Shown here piece by piece: positions 16,568 to 25,456 of a stretch of DNA of 64,000 nucleotides. Source of the DNA: G038396625 sp038396625 (GTDB lineage: Bacteria; Bacillota; Clostridia; Peptostreptococcales; Thermotaleaceae); the NCBI GenBank assembly GCA_038396625.1, contig CP121688.1, positions 1,116,001 through 1,180,000 of the forward strand. Direction: 5' to 3'. Positions within the stretch are counted from its first letter, which is position 1. Each line of letters begins with the position of its first letter. A program made the translations under genes and the position numbers. The notes under the pieces were generated by a model, which saw nothing but the letters and a program-made list of their open reading frames with translations, was not told where the DNA came from and made no database searches.

Positions 16568-18916
16568 ATGAGTGACAAAAAAGTGAAAAAAAACAAATTA
16601 CCCCTTATTCCCCTTAGAGGACTTTCCGTTTTTCCATATATGGTGCTACACTTTGATGTTGGTAGAGATAAGTCTATTAATGCATTGGAAGAAGCGATGA
16701 TCAATGATCAATTAATATTTTTGACCACGCAAAAAGAGGCGGATACAGACTTGCCTACAGTAGAAGACTTTTATGAAGTGGGAACCGTATCAAAAATAAA
16801 ACAAATGTTGAAGTTGCCAGGTGATGCCATTAGAGTTTTGGTTGAAGGCATTGCAAGGGGGAAAATTGTAGAGATTTTACAGGAAGAGCCCTATTTTGAA
16901 TGTGAAGTAGAAGAGGAAATGTATGAAGAAGAAATAGAAGTAGATAGGGAGCTAGAAGCATTAATGAGAACCACGATTAATGCCTTCGAAGATTACATAG
17001 GAATCGGCAACCGTATTTCTCCTGAGATTTTTATCACGGTTACTTCTATAGAAGAGCCAGGTAGATTGGCAGATGTTATTGCTTCCCACATGATTTTGAA
17101 AACTGAACAAAAACAAGAAATTTTAGAAGCATTTCATCCAAAACAACGTTTAGAAGTACTTTATAAAATTCTTTTACGAGAGATAGAAGTTTTAGAGATT
17201 GAAAGAGAAATTAATAATCGTGTAAAGAAACAAATTAATAAAATTCAAAAGGAATATTATTTAAAAGAACAGCTCAAAGCAATTCAAGAGGAATTAGGAG
17301 AAGAGGGTGGCTTAGAAGATGACATTCATCAATACAAAGAAAAGATGAAAAAAGCCAAACTTCCTCAAAAAGTAGCAGAAAAGGTTTCGAAAGAATTAGA
17401 CCGTCTTTCTAAACTATCACCCCATTCAGCAGAAAGTGGCGTGATTAGAAATTATGTAGAGTGGATTCTAGATTTGCCATGGACAAAACAAACAAAAGAC
17501 AGATTAGATATTAAAAAAGCTAGAGAGATCTTAGATGAGGATCATTATGGACTAAAGGATGTTAAAGAAAGAATTCTAGAATATTTAGCGATTCGACAAT
17601 TGGCAAAGAACATGAAAGGACCTATTCTATGTTTAGTAGGGCCACCTGGAGTAGGAAAAACTTCTATTGCCAAATCCATTGCAAGATCTCTAAATAGAAA
17701 CTTTGTGAGAATGTCCCTTGGGGGCGTTCGTGATGAAGCAGAAATCAGAGGGCATCGAAGAACGTATGTAGGGGCCATTCCTGGACGAATTATGTCTGCT
17801 GTGAAAGAGGGAGGTTCTAAGAATCCTGTATTTTTATTTGATGAGATTGACAAGCTAAGTCATGATTTTCGAGGAGACCCTGCTTCTGCATTATTAGAAG
17901 TACTAGATCCTGAGCAAAACAAAGAATTTACAGATCATTATCTAGAGGTTCCTTTTGACTTATCAAAAGTGATGTTTATTACAACAGCAAATAGCTTAGG
18001 AACGATTCCACGGCCGTTGCTAGATAGAATGGAAGTCATCGAAGTATCTGGATATACAGAAGAAGAAAAACTGAATATTGCACAAAGATATTTATTACCA
18101 AAACAGAAGAAGGAACATGGTTTGAAAGAAAATCATCTTCACCTGTCAGAACAAACCATTCGAGATGTGATTAATTACTATACAAGAGAATCTGGTGTGA
18201 GAAATTTAGAACGTCAGTTGGCCACATTGTGTAGAAAAGCAGCAAAACGAATTGTAGAGGAAGAAGTAAAATCAGTTCGTATCAATACAAAAACCTTGAG
18301 CGGTTATTTAGGGACAAAGAAGTTTCGATATGAAAAGATCAAAGATCACCACGAGGTAGGGATTGCCACAGGTCTTGCATGGACAAGGGTAGGAGGAGAT
18401 ACGCTTTCCATTGAGGTTACCACCATGAAGGGCAATGGAAAACTAGTATTAACGGGTCAATTAGGGGATGTAATGAAGGAATCTGCAAAAGCAGGACTTA
18501 GTTATATTCGATCCAAAATAAACGAATTAAAAATACCAGAGGATTTCTATCAAGAACTAGATATGCATATTCATATTCCCGAAGGAGCCATACCAAAAGA
18601 CGGACCATCTGCAGGGATTACGATGGCTACAGCCGTTATTTCAGCGCTTACAAATACTCCTGTCAATAAGTATATAGCCATGACAGGTGAAATTACATTA
18701 AGAGGTAGGGTACTGCCTGTAGGAGGCATCAAGGAAAAAGTTTTAGCAGCGAATAGAGCGGGAATTACCAAAATCTTATTGCCAATAGATAACAAGAAGG
18801 ATTTAGAAGAGATCCCTGATCCTGTAAGAAAAAAAATAACCTTTGTTTTTGTAGAAAACATGGATCAAGTGTTGACCCATGCATTAGTGGAAAAGGAAGA
18901 GAAAGATGATAATTAG
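16568..18916 (+). CDS. lon: ATP-dependent Lon protease (LonA)
   Basis: A 782-residue enzyme: N-terminal substrate-binding LON domain (about 1-200), coiled linker, AAA+ domain with Walker A GPPGVGKT and Walker B VFLFDEIDK, and a C-terminal protease domain with the Ser-Lys dyad, Ser 681 in KDGPSAGIT and Lys 722 in VGGIKEK. It is the soluble LonA type since no membrane segments are present. AAGGAG precedes the ATG. The stop overlaps the start of engB by 11 bases, so the two are coupled. Confidence 0.98.
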   Translation: MSDKKVKKNKLPLIPLRGLSVFPYMVLHFDVGRDKSINALEEAMINDQLIFLTTQKEADTDLPTVEDFYEVGTVSKIKQMLKLPGDAIRVLVEGIARGKIVEILQEEPYFECEVEEEMYEEEIEVDRELEALMRTTINAFEDYIGIGNRISPEIFITVTSIEEPGRLADVIASHMILKTEQKQEILEAFHPKQRLEVLYKILLREIEVLEIEREINNRVKKQINKIQKEYYLKEQLKAIQEELGEEGGLEDDIHQYKEKMKKAKLPQKVAEKVSKELDRLSKLSPHSAESGVIRNYVEWILDLPWTKQTKDRLDIKKAREILDEDHYGLKDVKERILEYLAIRQLAKNMKGPILCLVGPPGVGKTSIAKSIARSLNRNFVRMSLGGVRDEAEIRGHRRTYVGAIPGRIMSAVKEGGSKNPVFLFDEIDKLSHDFRGDPASALLEVLDPEQNKEFTDHYLEVPFDLSKVMFITTANSLGTIPRPLLDRMEVIEVSGYTEEEKLNIAQRYLLPKQKKEHGLKENHLHLSEQTIRDVINYYTRESGVRNLERQLATLCRKAAKRIVEEEVKSVRINTKTLSGYLGTKKFRYEKIKDHHEVGIATGLAWTRVGGDTLSIEVTTMKGNGKLVLTGQLGDVMKESAKAGLSYIRSKINELKIPEDFYQELDMHIHIPEGAIPKDGPSAGITMATAVISALTNTPVNKYIAMTGEITLRGRVLPVGGIKEKVLAANRAGITKILLPIDNKKDLEEIPDPVRKKITFVFVENMDQVLTHALVEKEEKDDN

Positions 18917-19529
18917 AAGTGCAGAAATTGTTATGAGTGCTGTGAAAATAGAACAATACCCACAGGATGATCTACCAGAAATTGCATTGGCTGGAAGATC
19001 CAATGTGGGAAAATCCTCTCTCATTAATATGCTGGTGAATATGAAAAAGTTAGCAAGAACAAGTTCAAGCCCTGGAAAAACCCAAACAATTAATTTTTAT
19101 GATATCAATCAGCAGTTTCGATTTGTCGATTTACCAGGCTATGGATATGCAAAGGTATCTAAGGCAAGTAAAGAAGCATGGGGAAAAATGATGGATAACT
19201 ATCTTAACAATAGAAAAAACCTGTTAGATGTCCTGCAGCTTGTAGACATTCGTCATGCTCCTACACAGCAAGATAAGCATATGTACAGTTGGATTAAGCA
19301 CTTTGGCTTTAATGGCATTGTTATTGCTACAAAACTGGATAAAATTAAAAGAGGACAACGACAGAAACAGTTAAATATAATTAGAAAAGAACTGCAGATG
19401 ACCAGTGACGACATTCTTTTACCAATTTCAGCGGACAACAGAGAAGGGAAAGAAGCACTTTGGGAAATCATTGAAGAAATTTTTAAAATTAATGGATTTG
19501 ATTTTGAGGGAAAAGTAGAGAAAAAATAA
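18906..19529 (+). CDS. engB: Ribosome biogenesis GTPase EngB/YsxC
   Basis: A 207-residue TrmE-Era-EngA-EngB-type GTPase: G1 GRSNVGKSS, G2 loop region with SSSPGKTQTINF, G3 DLPGYG, G4 TKLDK. It helps assemble the large ribosomal subunit. The ATG lies inside the end of lon (11-base overlap), and this order is widespread in Firmicutes. A hairpin terminator follows at once. Confidence 0.97.
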   Translation: MIIRSAEIVMSAVKIEQYPQDDLPEIALAGRSNVGKSSLINMLVNMKKLARTSSSPGKTQTINFYDINQQFRFVDLPGYGYAKVSKASKEAWGKMMDNYLNNRKNLLDVLQLVDIRHAPTQQDKHMYSWIKHFGFNGIVIATKLDKIKRGQRQKQLNIIRKELQMTSDDILLPISADNREGKEALWEIIEEIFKINGFDFEGKVEKK

Positions 19530-19555
19530 GCGCACCGAAAGGTGTGCTTATTTTA
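19526..19555. terminator. Bidirectional terminator between engB and the DMT transporter gene
   Basis: AATAAGCGCACC-GAAA-GGTGTGCTTATT: perfect arms around a GAAA tetraloop, with T runs available on the plus strand. The genes on each side converge on it. Confidence 0.9.
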
Positions 19556-20443
19556 CATTTTTGTAGGCTGTGCTTTGGGCTTGAAAAAGGGTAATTTAAG
19601 GTCTAACTCAGCAAATATCATTGCAGAAATAATTAGAATCCCTCCTACGATTCCCCGTGTACTGAGGAGTTCTCCTCCTAGCAAATAAGCAAACATGGTA
19701 GCAAAAACAGGTTCACCAGTAAAAATTAAAGCCGTATGGGTAGCTGTTGTATGTTTTTGTACTGCATTTTGCACAATAAAGGCACCAGAAGTACACAAAA
19801 GACTTAAAAATAACATATCTATCCAGGCAGTAGTAGTAGTAGGGAGCGTAGGGGTTTCCAATAGAAAACTTGCGATTGTACTTAAAAGTCCTACGATACA
19901 AATTTGTAAAATTGCTAAATTAATAGGATCTACTAGTACTGCATACTTTGCAATGGCCAATACTTGAAAAGCAAATAGAATGGCACTAAGGAATGTATAA
20001 AAATCTCCTATATTTAACCTTACATTACCGTCTAAGGTAAGTAAGGCCAAGCCAATAGATGCACAAATTACCCCTAAAACCACAGAAGGTTTGGGAGATT
20101 GTTTGAATAGCCATGCAGAAAAAACAGGAACCAAAATTACTGCTAAACCTGTAATGAATGCAGATTTAGAGGCTGTTGTGTAATTTAGTCCGATCGTGTT
20201 TAGGGCATAGCCAGAAAACATAATTCCCCCAATAATCCATCCATATTTTACCGTGCTTTTATCTAATTTTAAGAGACGTTTATAAAAGATGAAAATACAT
20301 GGAATTCCTGCTACCCAAAAACGGAGTGCTAAAAAGTTAAAGCTAGATAATACAGCCAATGAGTTTTTGGTAAGAATAAAGGATAAGCCCCAAGCTAATG
20401 TTACAGCGACTAAGGCTAAATCTGCTAGATACTGCTTTTTCAT
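19553..20443 (-). CDS. EamA/DMT-family transporter
   Basis: A 296-residue protein with about ten hydrophobic segments in two repeated EamA halves. The first opens with LALVAVTLAWGLSFILTKNSL; the second has the matching GEPVFATMFAYLLGGE. Members export metabolites such as amino acids, but the substrate cannot be read from sequence. ATG 20443 follows AGGAGG. It stands behind the rubredoxin gene on the same strand but beyond a long hairpin, so it is probably its own unit. Confidence 0.85.
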   Translation of the reverse strand: MKKQYLADLALVAVTLAWGLSFILTKNSLAVLSSFNFLALRFWVAGIPCIFIFYKRLLKLDKSTVKYGWIIGGIMFSGYALNTIGLNYTTASKSAFITGLAVILVPVFSAWLFKQSPKPSVVLGVICASIGLALLTLDGNVRLNIGDFYTFLSAILFAFQVLAIAKYAVLVDPINLAILQICIVGLLSTIASFLLETPTLPTTTTAWIDMLFLSLLCTSGAFIVQNAVQKHTTATHTALIFTGEPVFATMFAYLLGGELLSTRGIVGGILIISAMIFAELDLKLPFFKPKAQPTKM

Positions 20444-20495
20444 TTTCTATCCTCCTAGTGAAAATTTGTTCTTATCCAATATTTTACCACAAAGT

Positions 20496-20536
20496 CATAA
20501 AAGCTTCTATAGAATGATTCTATAGAAGCTTTTATG
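20496..20536 (-). terminator. Long hairpin terminator after the rubredoxin gene
   Basis: Two 20-base arms (beginning CATAAAAGCTTC on one side) pair perfectly around one base. On the minus strand it lies ten bases after the rubredoxin stop. The T tract is inside the stem. Confidence 0.75.
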
Positions 20537-20546
20537 AAAAAATATA

Positions 20547-20708
20547 TTATTCTTCAACTTCAAACATATCTTTACCAACACCACAAACTGGACATACCCA
20601 ATCTTCAGGAATATCTTCGAAAGCAGTGCCAGGAGCGATTCCTCCATCTGGATCTCCTACCTCAGGGTCATAAACATAGCCACATGGTATACATCTGTAT
20701 TTTTGCAT
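20547..20708 (-). CDS. Rubredoxin
   Basis: A 53-residue one-iron electron carrier. The four iron ligands are in CIPCGY (Cys 6 and 9) and CPVCGVG (Cys 39 and 42), with the family signature DWVCPVCG. In anaerobes it hands electrons to rubrerythrins, superoxide reductase or flavodiiron proteins. ATG 20708 is set by AGGAG eight bases upstream; longer in-frame reading has no support. Length is typical. Confidence 0.97.
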   Translation of the reverse strand: MQKYRCIPCGYVYDPEVGDPDGGIAPGTAFEDIPEDWVCPVCGVGKDMFEVEE

Positions 20709-20880
20709 GAAACATTCTCCTCTCATTATTAAAATAAAAATTGAATCTAAGCTAATTTTACCCACTTTATGATAGGCCTAAACAAAAACATTGAAATAAT
20801 CTTTTGATTTATATAAAACGCTTCATAAATATTGAAATCTTTGGTATGATAGACAATAGTGAGAGAAAGGATGGATAGAT

Positions 20881-21432
20881 GTGAATAAGCTTATAAAAAT
20901 GTTTTTTATTTTTATAAAAATAGGCACCTTTACCCTAGGGGGAGGATATGCCATGATTCCCTTGATACAAGAAGAAATTGTTAAAAAAAATCAATGGATT
21001 GATGAAGAAGAATTTATCGATATCATTGCTTTATCCCAAACAATACCTGGCGCACTGGCAATTAATAGTTCCACCTATATTGGGTATAGGTTATTTGGTT
21101 TTAAAGGAGCGCTGTTAGGGTGCTTGGGTACCATGCTCCCTTCCGTTGTAATCATTTTGGCAATTGCTATTTTTTTTACACAATTTAGGGATATGGCATT
21201 TATCGAATCTATATTCAAGGGAATTCGCCCTGCTGTAGTAGCATTAATTTTGGCAGCAGTTCTTAAAATGGGCAAATCTGTGGAAAAAAATATTTTAAAT
21301 ATAGGATGGATATTGGGTACTGTCTTGGCAATTGCTATTTTTAAAGTGCACCCGATTATTATTATTGTTGTTTCAGGAGGCATGGGATACAAACTGTTTA
21401 AAGGAGATTTTTCCAATGAAGATCATTGCTGA
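20881..21432 (+). CDS. Chromate transporter half, ChrA-type CHR domain, copy 1
   Basis: A 183-residue membrane protein with one CHR domain: FIKIGTFTLGGGYAMIPLI near the start, then LSQTIPGALAINSSTYIGYR. Full ChrA proteins carry two such domains; short-chain CHR proteins work as a pair encoded side by side, as here. Chromate export is the family activity, though the natural anion in a soil or gut anaerobe may differ. Start is GTG 20881 behind AGAAAGGA. It overlaps the next gene by 17 bases. Confidence 0.88.
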   Translation: MNKLIKMFFIFIKIGTFTLGGGYAMIPLIQEEIVKKNQWIDEEEFIDIIALSQTIPGALAINSSTYIGYRLFGFKGALLGCLGTMLPSVVIILAIAIFFTQFRDMAFIESIFKGIRPAVVALILAAVLKMGKSVEKNILNIGWILGTVLAIAIFKVHPIIIIVVSGGMGYKLFKGDFSNEDHC

Positions 21433-21937
21433 TATATTTTTTACTTTCATGAAAATAGGCGCCTTTAGTTTTGGTGGAGGATTGGCCATGCTCCCGCTGA
21501 TTGAAAAAGAAATCGTCCATCAGCATGGGTGGATTACGGCACAAGAATTTGTAGATATTATTGCCATTGCACAAATGACGCCAGGACCCATTGCCATTAA
21601 TTCCTCAACTTTTGTAGGCTACAAAGTAAAAGCCTTTGGGGGTGCATTGGCGGGAAGCATGGGGGTTGTGATTATTTCTTTTACACTCATCACAGTATTG
21701 GCAAAATATTTCCTGAAGATAAAAGACACACAGGGTACAAAGGCTGTATTTAAGGGTATTCGTCCTGCTGTACTTGGACTGATTCTTAGTGCAGCTATAT
21801 CTGTGGGACAAACAGCTTTTATAGATGGAAAGAGTATGATGATTGCAGTTTTGGTGTTTTTAGGCTTAACAAAACTGAAACTCCACCCCATACTAGGGAT
21901 TGTATTAGCTGGAGTTATGGGGATGCTTTTCTATTGA
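21416..21937 (+). CDS. Chromate transporter half, CHR domain, copy 2
   Basis: A 173-residue partner of the preceding gene, with the parallel motifs FMKIGAFSFGGGLAMLPLIEKE and AIAQMTPGPIAINSSTFVGYK. The two copies are homologous along their length and presumably arose by duplication; they are expected to insert in opposite orientations and form a heterodimer. ATG 21416, behind AAAGGAG, lies within the end of copy 1, so translation is coupled. Confidence 0.88.
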   Translation: MKIIADIFFTFMKIGAFSFGGGLAMLPLIEKEIVHQHGWITAQEFVDIIAIAQMTPGPIAINSSTFVGYKVKAFGGALAGSMGVVIISFTLITVLAKYFLKIKDTQGTKAVFKGIRPAVLGLILSAAISVGQTAFIDGKSMMIAVLVFLGLTKLKLHPILGIVLAGVMGMLFY

Positions 21938-21982
21938 AAAACCGTAGTGTTGAATTAATTATGATGTGGATGCAGGATAAGG

Positions 21983-22018
21983 ATATAGGGACGTATTGTG
22001 ATGCGTCCCTATATATTT
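21983..22018 (+). terminator. Terminator of the chromate transporter pair
   Basis: ATATAGGGACG and CGTCCCTATAT pair around a nine-base loop, followed by ATTTTG. Confidence 0.8.
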
Positions 22019-22120
22019 TGTACAATACTATTAATTACCATCCCTCAAAGGCTTTAACATAAAATAGAATACATATATAATATAAATAGACATGCAGTAG
22101 CTCAGCAAAGGGGGAAATCA

Positions 22121-23632
22121 ATGAGGAATAGAAATAAATTAGCGTTTATAATGATGTGTTTCTTTATAATGATTGGTGCTATTTGGGGTGCTATGGCGTG
22201 GGAGAATGAAAACGATGTTTTTCTTCATACAAAGACGAAGCTAATGGTAAATGGTGAAGAGATCGATGAACAGGGAGAGCCCTATATTGACGATAAGGAA
22301 ATTTATCTACCTTATGAAGTAATAAAAGCGTATTTATATGCAGATCTTATGTTAGATGAAGCATATAATAGAGTTTTGATTCCCTTAGGGAAAAGTCCAG
22401 TATCTTTAGAAGATGAAATCTTAACTGATTTTATAAAAGAAAATAGAATTACCATTAATGTGCCATTTAAGGAAATAGGGGGGATACCCTATGTATCTGC
22501 AAGTTTGTTGGACAAGATCTTAGGAATAAAGATTCGCTATGAAGAAAGTGATCAAACAGTCATTGTGGATACCCATAAGGATACACCTACAGTACTAAAT
22601 CAAAAAAGAGAGCCTTTTAGGATACAAAATGAAAAAATTAACATTGTGTGGGAATATGTTCATGAAAAATCACCAGATCTATCGAAAGAAGACAAAAAAG
22701 AAGCCTTAGATGTTATTGTGCCTACCTGGTTTCATATTGTAGATCATGAGGGAACTGTGGTGAATAATGGGGACAGAAAATATGTAAAAGATGCCCACCA
22801 AAAAGGATATAAAGTATGGGGCCTTGTGAGTAATAGTTTTGATCCCGATTTAACATCTGCTATACTGAATGATCCTCAAATACGGAAAAAAATTATTGGG
22901 CAGTTGGTCACCTATGCAAGTTTATATGATTTAGATGGGATCAACATTGATTTTGAAAACATGCATTATGAGGACAAAGAAAAGCTTGTAAAATTTGTAG
23001 AAGAAATGAAACATTATATAAAAAGACAAAATTTAGTACTTTCTATTGATATCACGGTACCATCTTCTAGTGAGAAATGGTCCAAGGTTTATGACAGAAA
23101 AGCACTAGGAAAATTAGTCGACTATGTGGCTGTGATGGCGTATGATGAACATTGGGCATCTAGTCCTGTCAGTGGCTCAGTTGCATCGATAGGATGGGTA
23201 GAAAGAGGTATTGTCAATAGTCTTGAATGGATTCCAGAGGAAAAAATATTGTTAGGGCTGCCCTTTTATACAAGACAGTGGAAAGAATACCTAGATGAAG
23301 ATGGCAAACTAAAAGTGGAATCTAAGGCAATTTCCATGGGAAAGGCCCAAGAAATTATAGATAGTCAAAATGCAGAGATCCTATGGAATGAAGAGATGGG
23401 ACAGTATTATGCCCAATACAAGGAAGCTGATGCAGTATATAAAATCTGGATGGAAGACCCTCGGTCTATTGCAAGAAAGGTAAGTCTCGTAGAAAAATAT
23501 AATCTAAGAGGTACCGCTGGATGGCGCAAAGGATTTGAGGATGAAGAAGTATGGGCTGTTTTAAAAGAAATAATAAAAGATGGAAGAAAATATACAGAAT
23601 TAGTATTTAAAGATAAAAAGAAAAGCATCTAG
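22121..23632 (+). CDS. Exported glycoside hydrolase family 18 protein with N-terminal copper-amine-oxidase-like domain
   Basis: A 503-residue protein. Residues 1-27 form a signal peptide or anchor (LAFIMMCFFIMIGAIWGAMA). Residues 30-155 resemble the stalk domain often seen on clostridial surface proteins (KLMVNGEEI, then PYVSASLLDKILGIKI). The rest is a GH18 barrel with the catalytic motif LDGINIDFEN, where the final Glu is the acid. Such proteins in spore formers often cut N-acetylglucosamine bonds in spore cortex or cell wall (YaaH-like), which is a likely role here but not shown. GGGGGAAATCA precedes the ATG. Confidence 0.85.
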   Translation: MRNRNKLAFIMMCFFIMIGAIWGAMAWENENDVFLHTKTKLMVNGEEIDEQGEPYIDDKEIYLPYEVIKAYLYADLMLDEAYNRVLIPLGKSPVSLEDEILTDFIKENRITINVPFKEIGGIPYVSASLLDKILGIKIRYEESDQTVIVDTHKDTPTVLNQKREPFRIQNEKINIVWEYVHEKSPDLSKEDKKEALDVIVPTWFHIVDHEGTVVNNGDRKYVKDAHQKGYKVWGLVSNSFDPDLTSAILNDPQIRKKIIGQLVTYASLYDLDGINIDFENMHYEDKEKLVKFVEEMKHYIKRQNLVLSIDITVPSSSEKWSKVYDRKALGKLVDYVAVMAYDEHWASSPVSGSVASIGWVERGIVNSLEWIPEEKILLGLPFYTRQWKEYLDEDGKLKVESKAISMGKAQEIIDSQNAEILWNEEMGQYYAQYKEADAVYKIWMEDPRSIARKVSLVEKYNLRGTAGWRKGFEDEEVWAVLKEIIKDGRKYTELVFKDKKKSI

Positions 23633-23648
23633 GTGCTTTTCTTTTTTT
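23616..23648 (+). terminator. Terminator overlapping the end of the GH18 gene
   Basis: AAAAAGAAAAGCA and TGCTTTTCTTTTT pair around the TAG stop and are followed by Ts. Confidence 0.8.
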
Positions 23649-23764
23649 GAAGTAATTTTTGAAAATTTGCCTATTGCATAGGAAAATCAAGTGAACATCT
23701 CTAGATACAAATGAATATCTTAATAGCACAGAATAGGGAAATGATTAGTTTTGGAGGCGATTTT

Positions 23765-24781
23765 GTGCAAAAAGATTTTCATTTTTATACCATTTATACC
23801 CTTTGTCGCACAGCTGGATTAGATACAAAGACATCACAAGTTATTGCATATGCATCTCAATATACAGATGATGCAAAATATGGAAGTGTTTTAACATTTC
23901 AACATGGTGGAAGATATAGACAAATTATGACTGCCCACAGATTTTTGGATATTGGTGCACTGTCAAAAGATACATTTTACACCATATTTGTGCCATTTCA
24001 TTTTTTACCTGGAATGGTCCCAAAACCAGAAAGTTTTTATGAAAAATTAGTATGCAAGGCAAATAGTCAGATTGCCCAGGAAATGATGGCAGAAGTATTG
24101 AGTGCTACTTACAAACCTTATTTTTTACATCGATTAGGGATCGGACTGCATACCTACGCAGATACATGGGCTCATCAACATTTTTCTGGCGTATTGAGAG
24201 AAGAGAACAATATTAAAGATATTGATGATCATGAGGAAGAAACAACTTTGAAGGATTATTTCGATGAAGCTTGGATGCAGGTAAAAAGTGATTTGATTCC
24301 TGCAATTGGACATGGCAAAGCCGGAAACTTACCGGATATTCCTTATAAAACATGGCGATATGTTAACGATAAACAACAGGTCATTGAGGTGAATAATAAA
24401 GAAAGATTTTTAGAGGCGAGCAAAATGATTTTTGAAATATTATGCACCCTTTCGAATCAGCCACCATTATGCTCTTGGCAACAATTAGAGGGAAGAATAG
24501 AAAGGGCATTTGCATATGAAGGAAGCTTAAAAGAGCGAATAGAGGCTTGGGAAGCTTGGATTGAAAAGGGCGTATTTTATATTCATGATGAGCAAGTAAG
24601 ATATGATGAAAAAGCATGGTTTCGTGAAGCTGTAGAAGTAATAGACAGCCAAAATGGTATCTTTGCAAAGAAGGAGCATTTTTCGGTGAGTAACTGGAAG
24701 TATTTTCAAGATGCAGCTGCAATACAATTGTTTTATATCTTGCATGAGCTATTGCCTAAATACGGTATATTTTGTGGATAA
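23765..24781 (+). CDS. DUF6765-like protein with His/Asp-rich motif
   Basis: A 338-residue soluble protein starting VQKDFHFYTIYTLCRTAG. Histidines and aspartates are placed as in metal-dependent hydrolases: DFHFY, ASQYTDD, then FLHRLGIGLHTYADTWAHQHFSG near residues 132-155. This matches my memory of the DUF6765 family, and the HTYADTWAHQ motif recalls zinc-dependent phospholipase C folds; the reaction is unknown. The start is GTG 23765, five bases after GGAGGCGA. An upstream in-frame ATG (23711) has no ribosome binding site. Single gene with a terminator behind. Confidence 0.7.
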   Translation: MQKDFHFYTIYTLCRTAGLDTKTSQVIAYASQYTDDAKYGSVLTFQHGGRYRQIMTAHRFLDIGALSKDTFYTIFVPFHFLPGMVPKPESFYEKLVCKANSQIAQEMMAEVLSATYKPYFLHRLGIGLHTYADTWAHQHFSGVLREENNIKDIDDHEEETTLKDYFDEAWMQVKSDLIPAIGHGKAGNLPDIPYKTWRYVNDKQQVIEVNNKERFLEASKMIFEILCTLSNQPPLCSWQQLEGRIERAFAYEGSLKERIEAWEAWIEKGVFYIHDEQVRYDEKAWFREAVEVIDSQNGIFAKKEHFSVSNWKYFQDAAAIQLFYILHELLPKYGIFCG

Positions 24782-24842
24782 TTAACCATATTATGGACTA
24801 ATTTAGATTGCTATTATATGAGAAATTTAATATCAAATAAAA

Positions 24843-24880
24843 GTAAAAACCCCCAGTATATCCTACTGGGAATTTTTACT
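24843..24880. terminator. Bidirectional terminator
   Basis: GTAAAAACCCCCAGTA and TACTGGGAATTTTTAC pair around five bases. It lies between the DUF6765-like gene (+) and the small ORF at 24901-25014 (-) and has T runs in both directions. Confidence 0.85.
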
Positions 24881-24900
24881 TTTAAGAGGGGGATTTATTA

Positions 24901-25014
24901 TTATTTTGAAACACTCTTTTTACTTGGATGGGAGGTTTGTTGCAAATAGAGCATAGATTGTAAAATAGCATTTATTTTCACTATATTTGAGGTAGTCTTA
25001 ATTTGTTTTTTCAT
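24901..25014 (-). CDS. Hypothetical 37-residue protein with exceptionally strong ribosome binding site
   Basis: Read on the minus strand: MKKQIKTTSNIVKINAIL then QSMLYLQQTSHPSKKSVSK. The upstream AAGGAAGGTGATC is almost the full complement of the 16S rRNA 3' end, three bases before the ATG, and a terminator follows the stop directly. These features make expression plausible despite the size. Positive ends with a short hydrophobic centre; no domain recognised. It could be a regulatory peptide or a sporulation-time protein. Confidence 0.6.
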   Translation of the reverse strand: MKKQIKTTSNIVKINAILQSMLYLQQTSHPSKKSVSK

Positions 25015-25208
25015 CGGATCACCTTCCTTAGATGAAATATAATGATAATCAATATCGATTAAAACTTTCTATTTATTATTTACCAAATATTTTTGCCTTT
25101 AAACATGTAATCAAAAGAAAATAGATAAAAAGACGTATGTTTTACATACCTATGCATTGTTTTGAATTATTTAAAAAAGGTGAAATGATGAAATTGTAAG
25201 AAAATATA

Positions 25209-25237
25209 TTGACATAAAATTTAATTCCAAGTATAAT
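25209..25237 (+). promoter_or_regulatory. Sigma-A promoter of the hydrogenase operon
   Basis: Perfect boxes: TTGACA (25209-25214), 17 bases, TATAAT (25232-25237). Transcription would start near 25244, giving a leader of about 210 bases before hydC. Confidence 0.85.
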
Positions 25238-25250
25238 CAAGATATAAATT

Positions 25251-25268
25251 TTGATATAAATTTAACAA
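25251..25268 (+). promoter_or_regulatory. Rex-like redox operator
   Basis: TTGATATAAATTTAACAA agrees with the Rex consensus TTGTTAA-N4-TTAACAA at 12 of 14 fixed positions; the right half is perfect. It begins about seven bases after the likely transcription start of the hyd operon, where a bound repressor would block RNA polymerase. Rex leaves DNA when NADH rises. Confidence 0.65.
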
Positions 25269-25456
25269 AAAAAACTCTACAAGGCAGTGGTAGATTCTTT
25301 ATTATTATTATATATATGCCTTAATTTAAGGAGGTTTTATTTAAAAAAATTTTTTGAATTTATGAAAAACGTTTTCAACAACATAAAAAATAGTAAAATT
25401 CCTATTTTTTTTATAATAAAAAGTTAAAAAAATAACAAATTAAAAGGGGGAATACA

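Larger units (their letters stand above)
24782..25456. other. Intergenic region before the hydrogenase operon
   Basis: About 675 bases. From left to right it holds a bidirectional terminator (24843-24880), a small minus-strand ORF (24901-25014), the hyd promoter (25209-25237), a Rex-like operator (25251-25268) and a long AT-rich leader with an AAAACGTTTT palindrome at 25366-25375. Confidence 0.7.
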
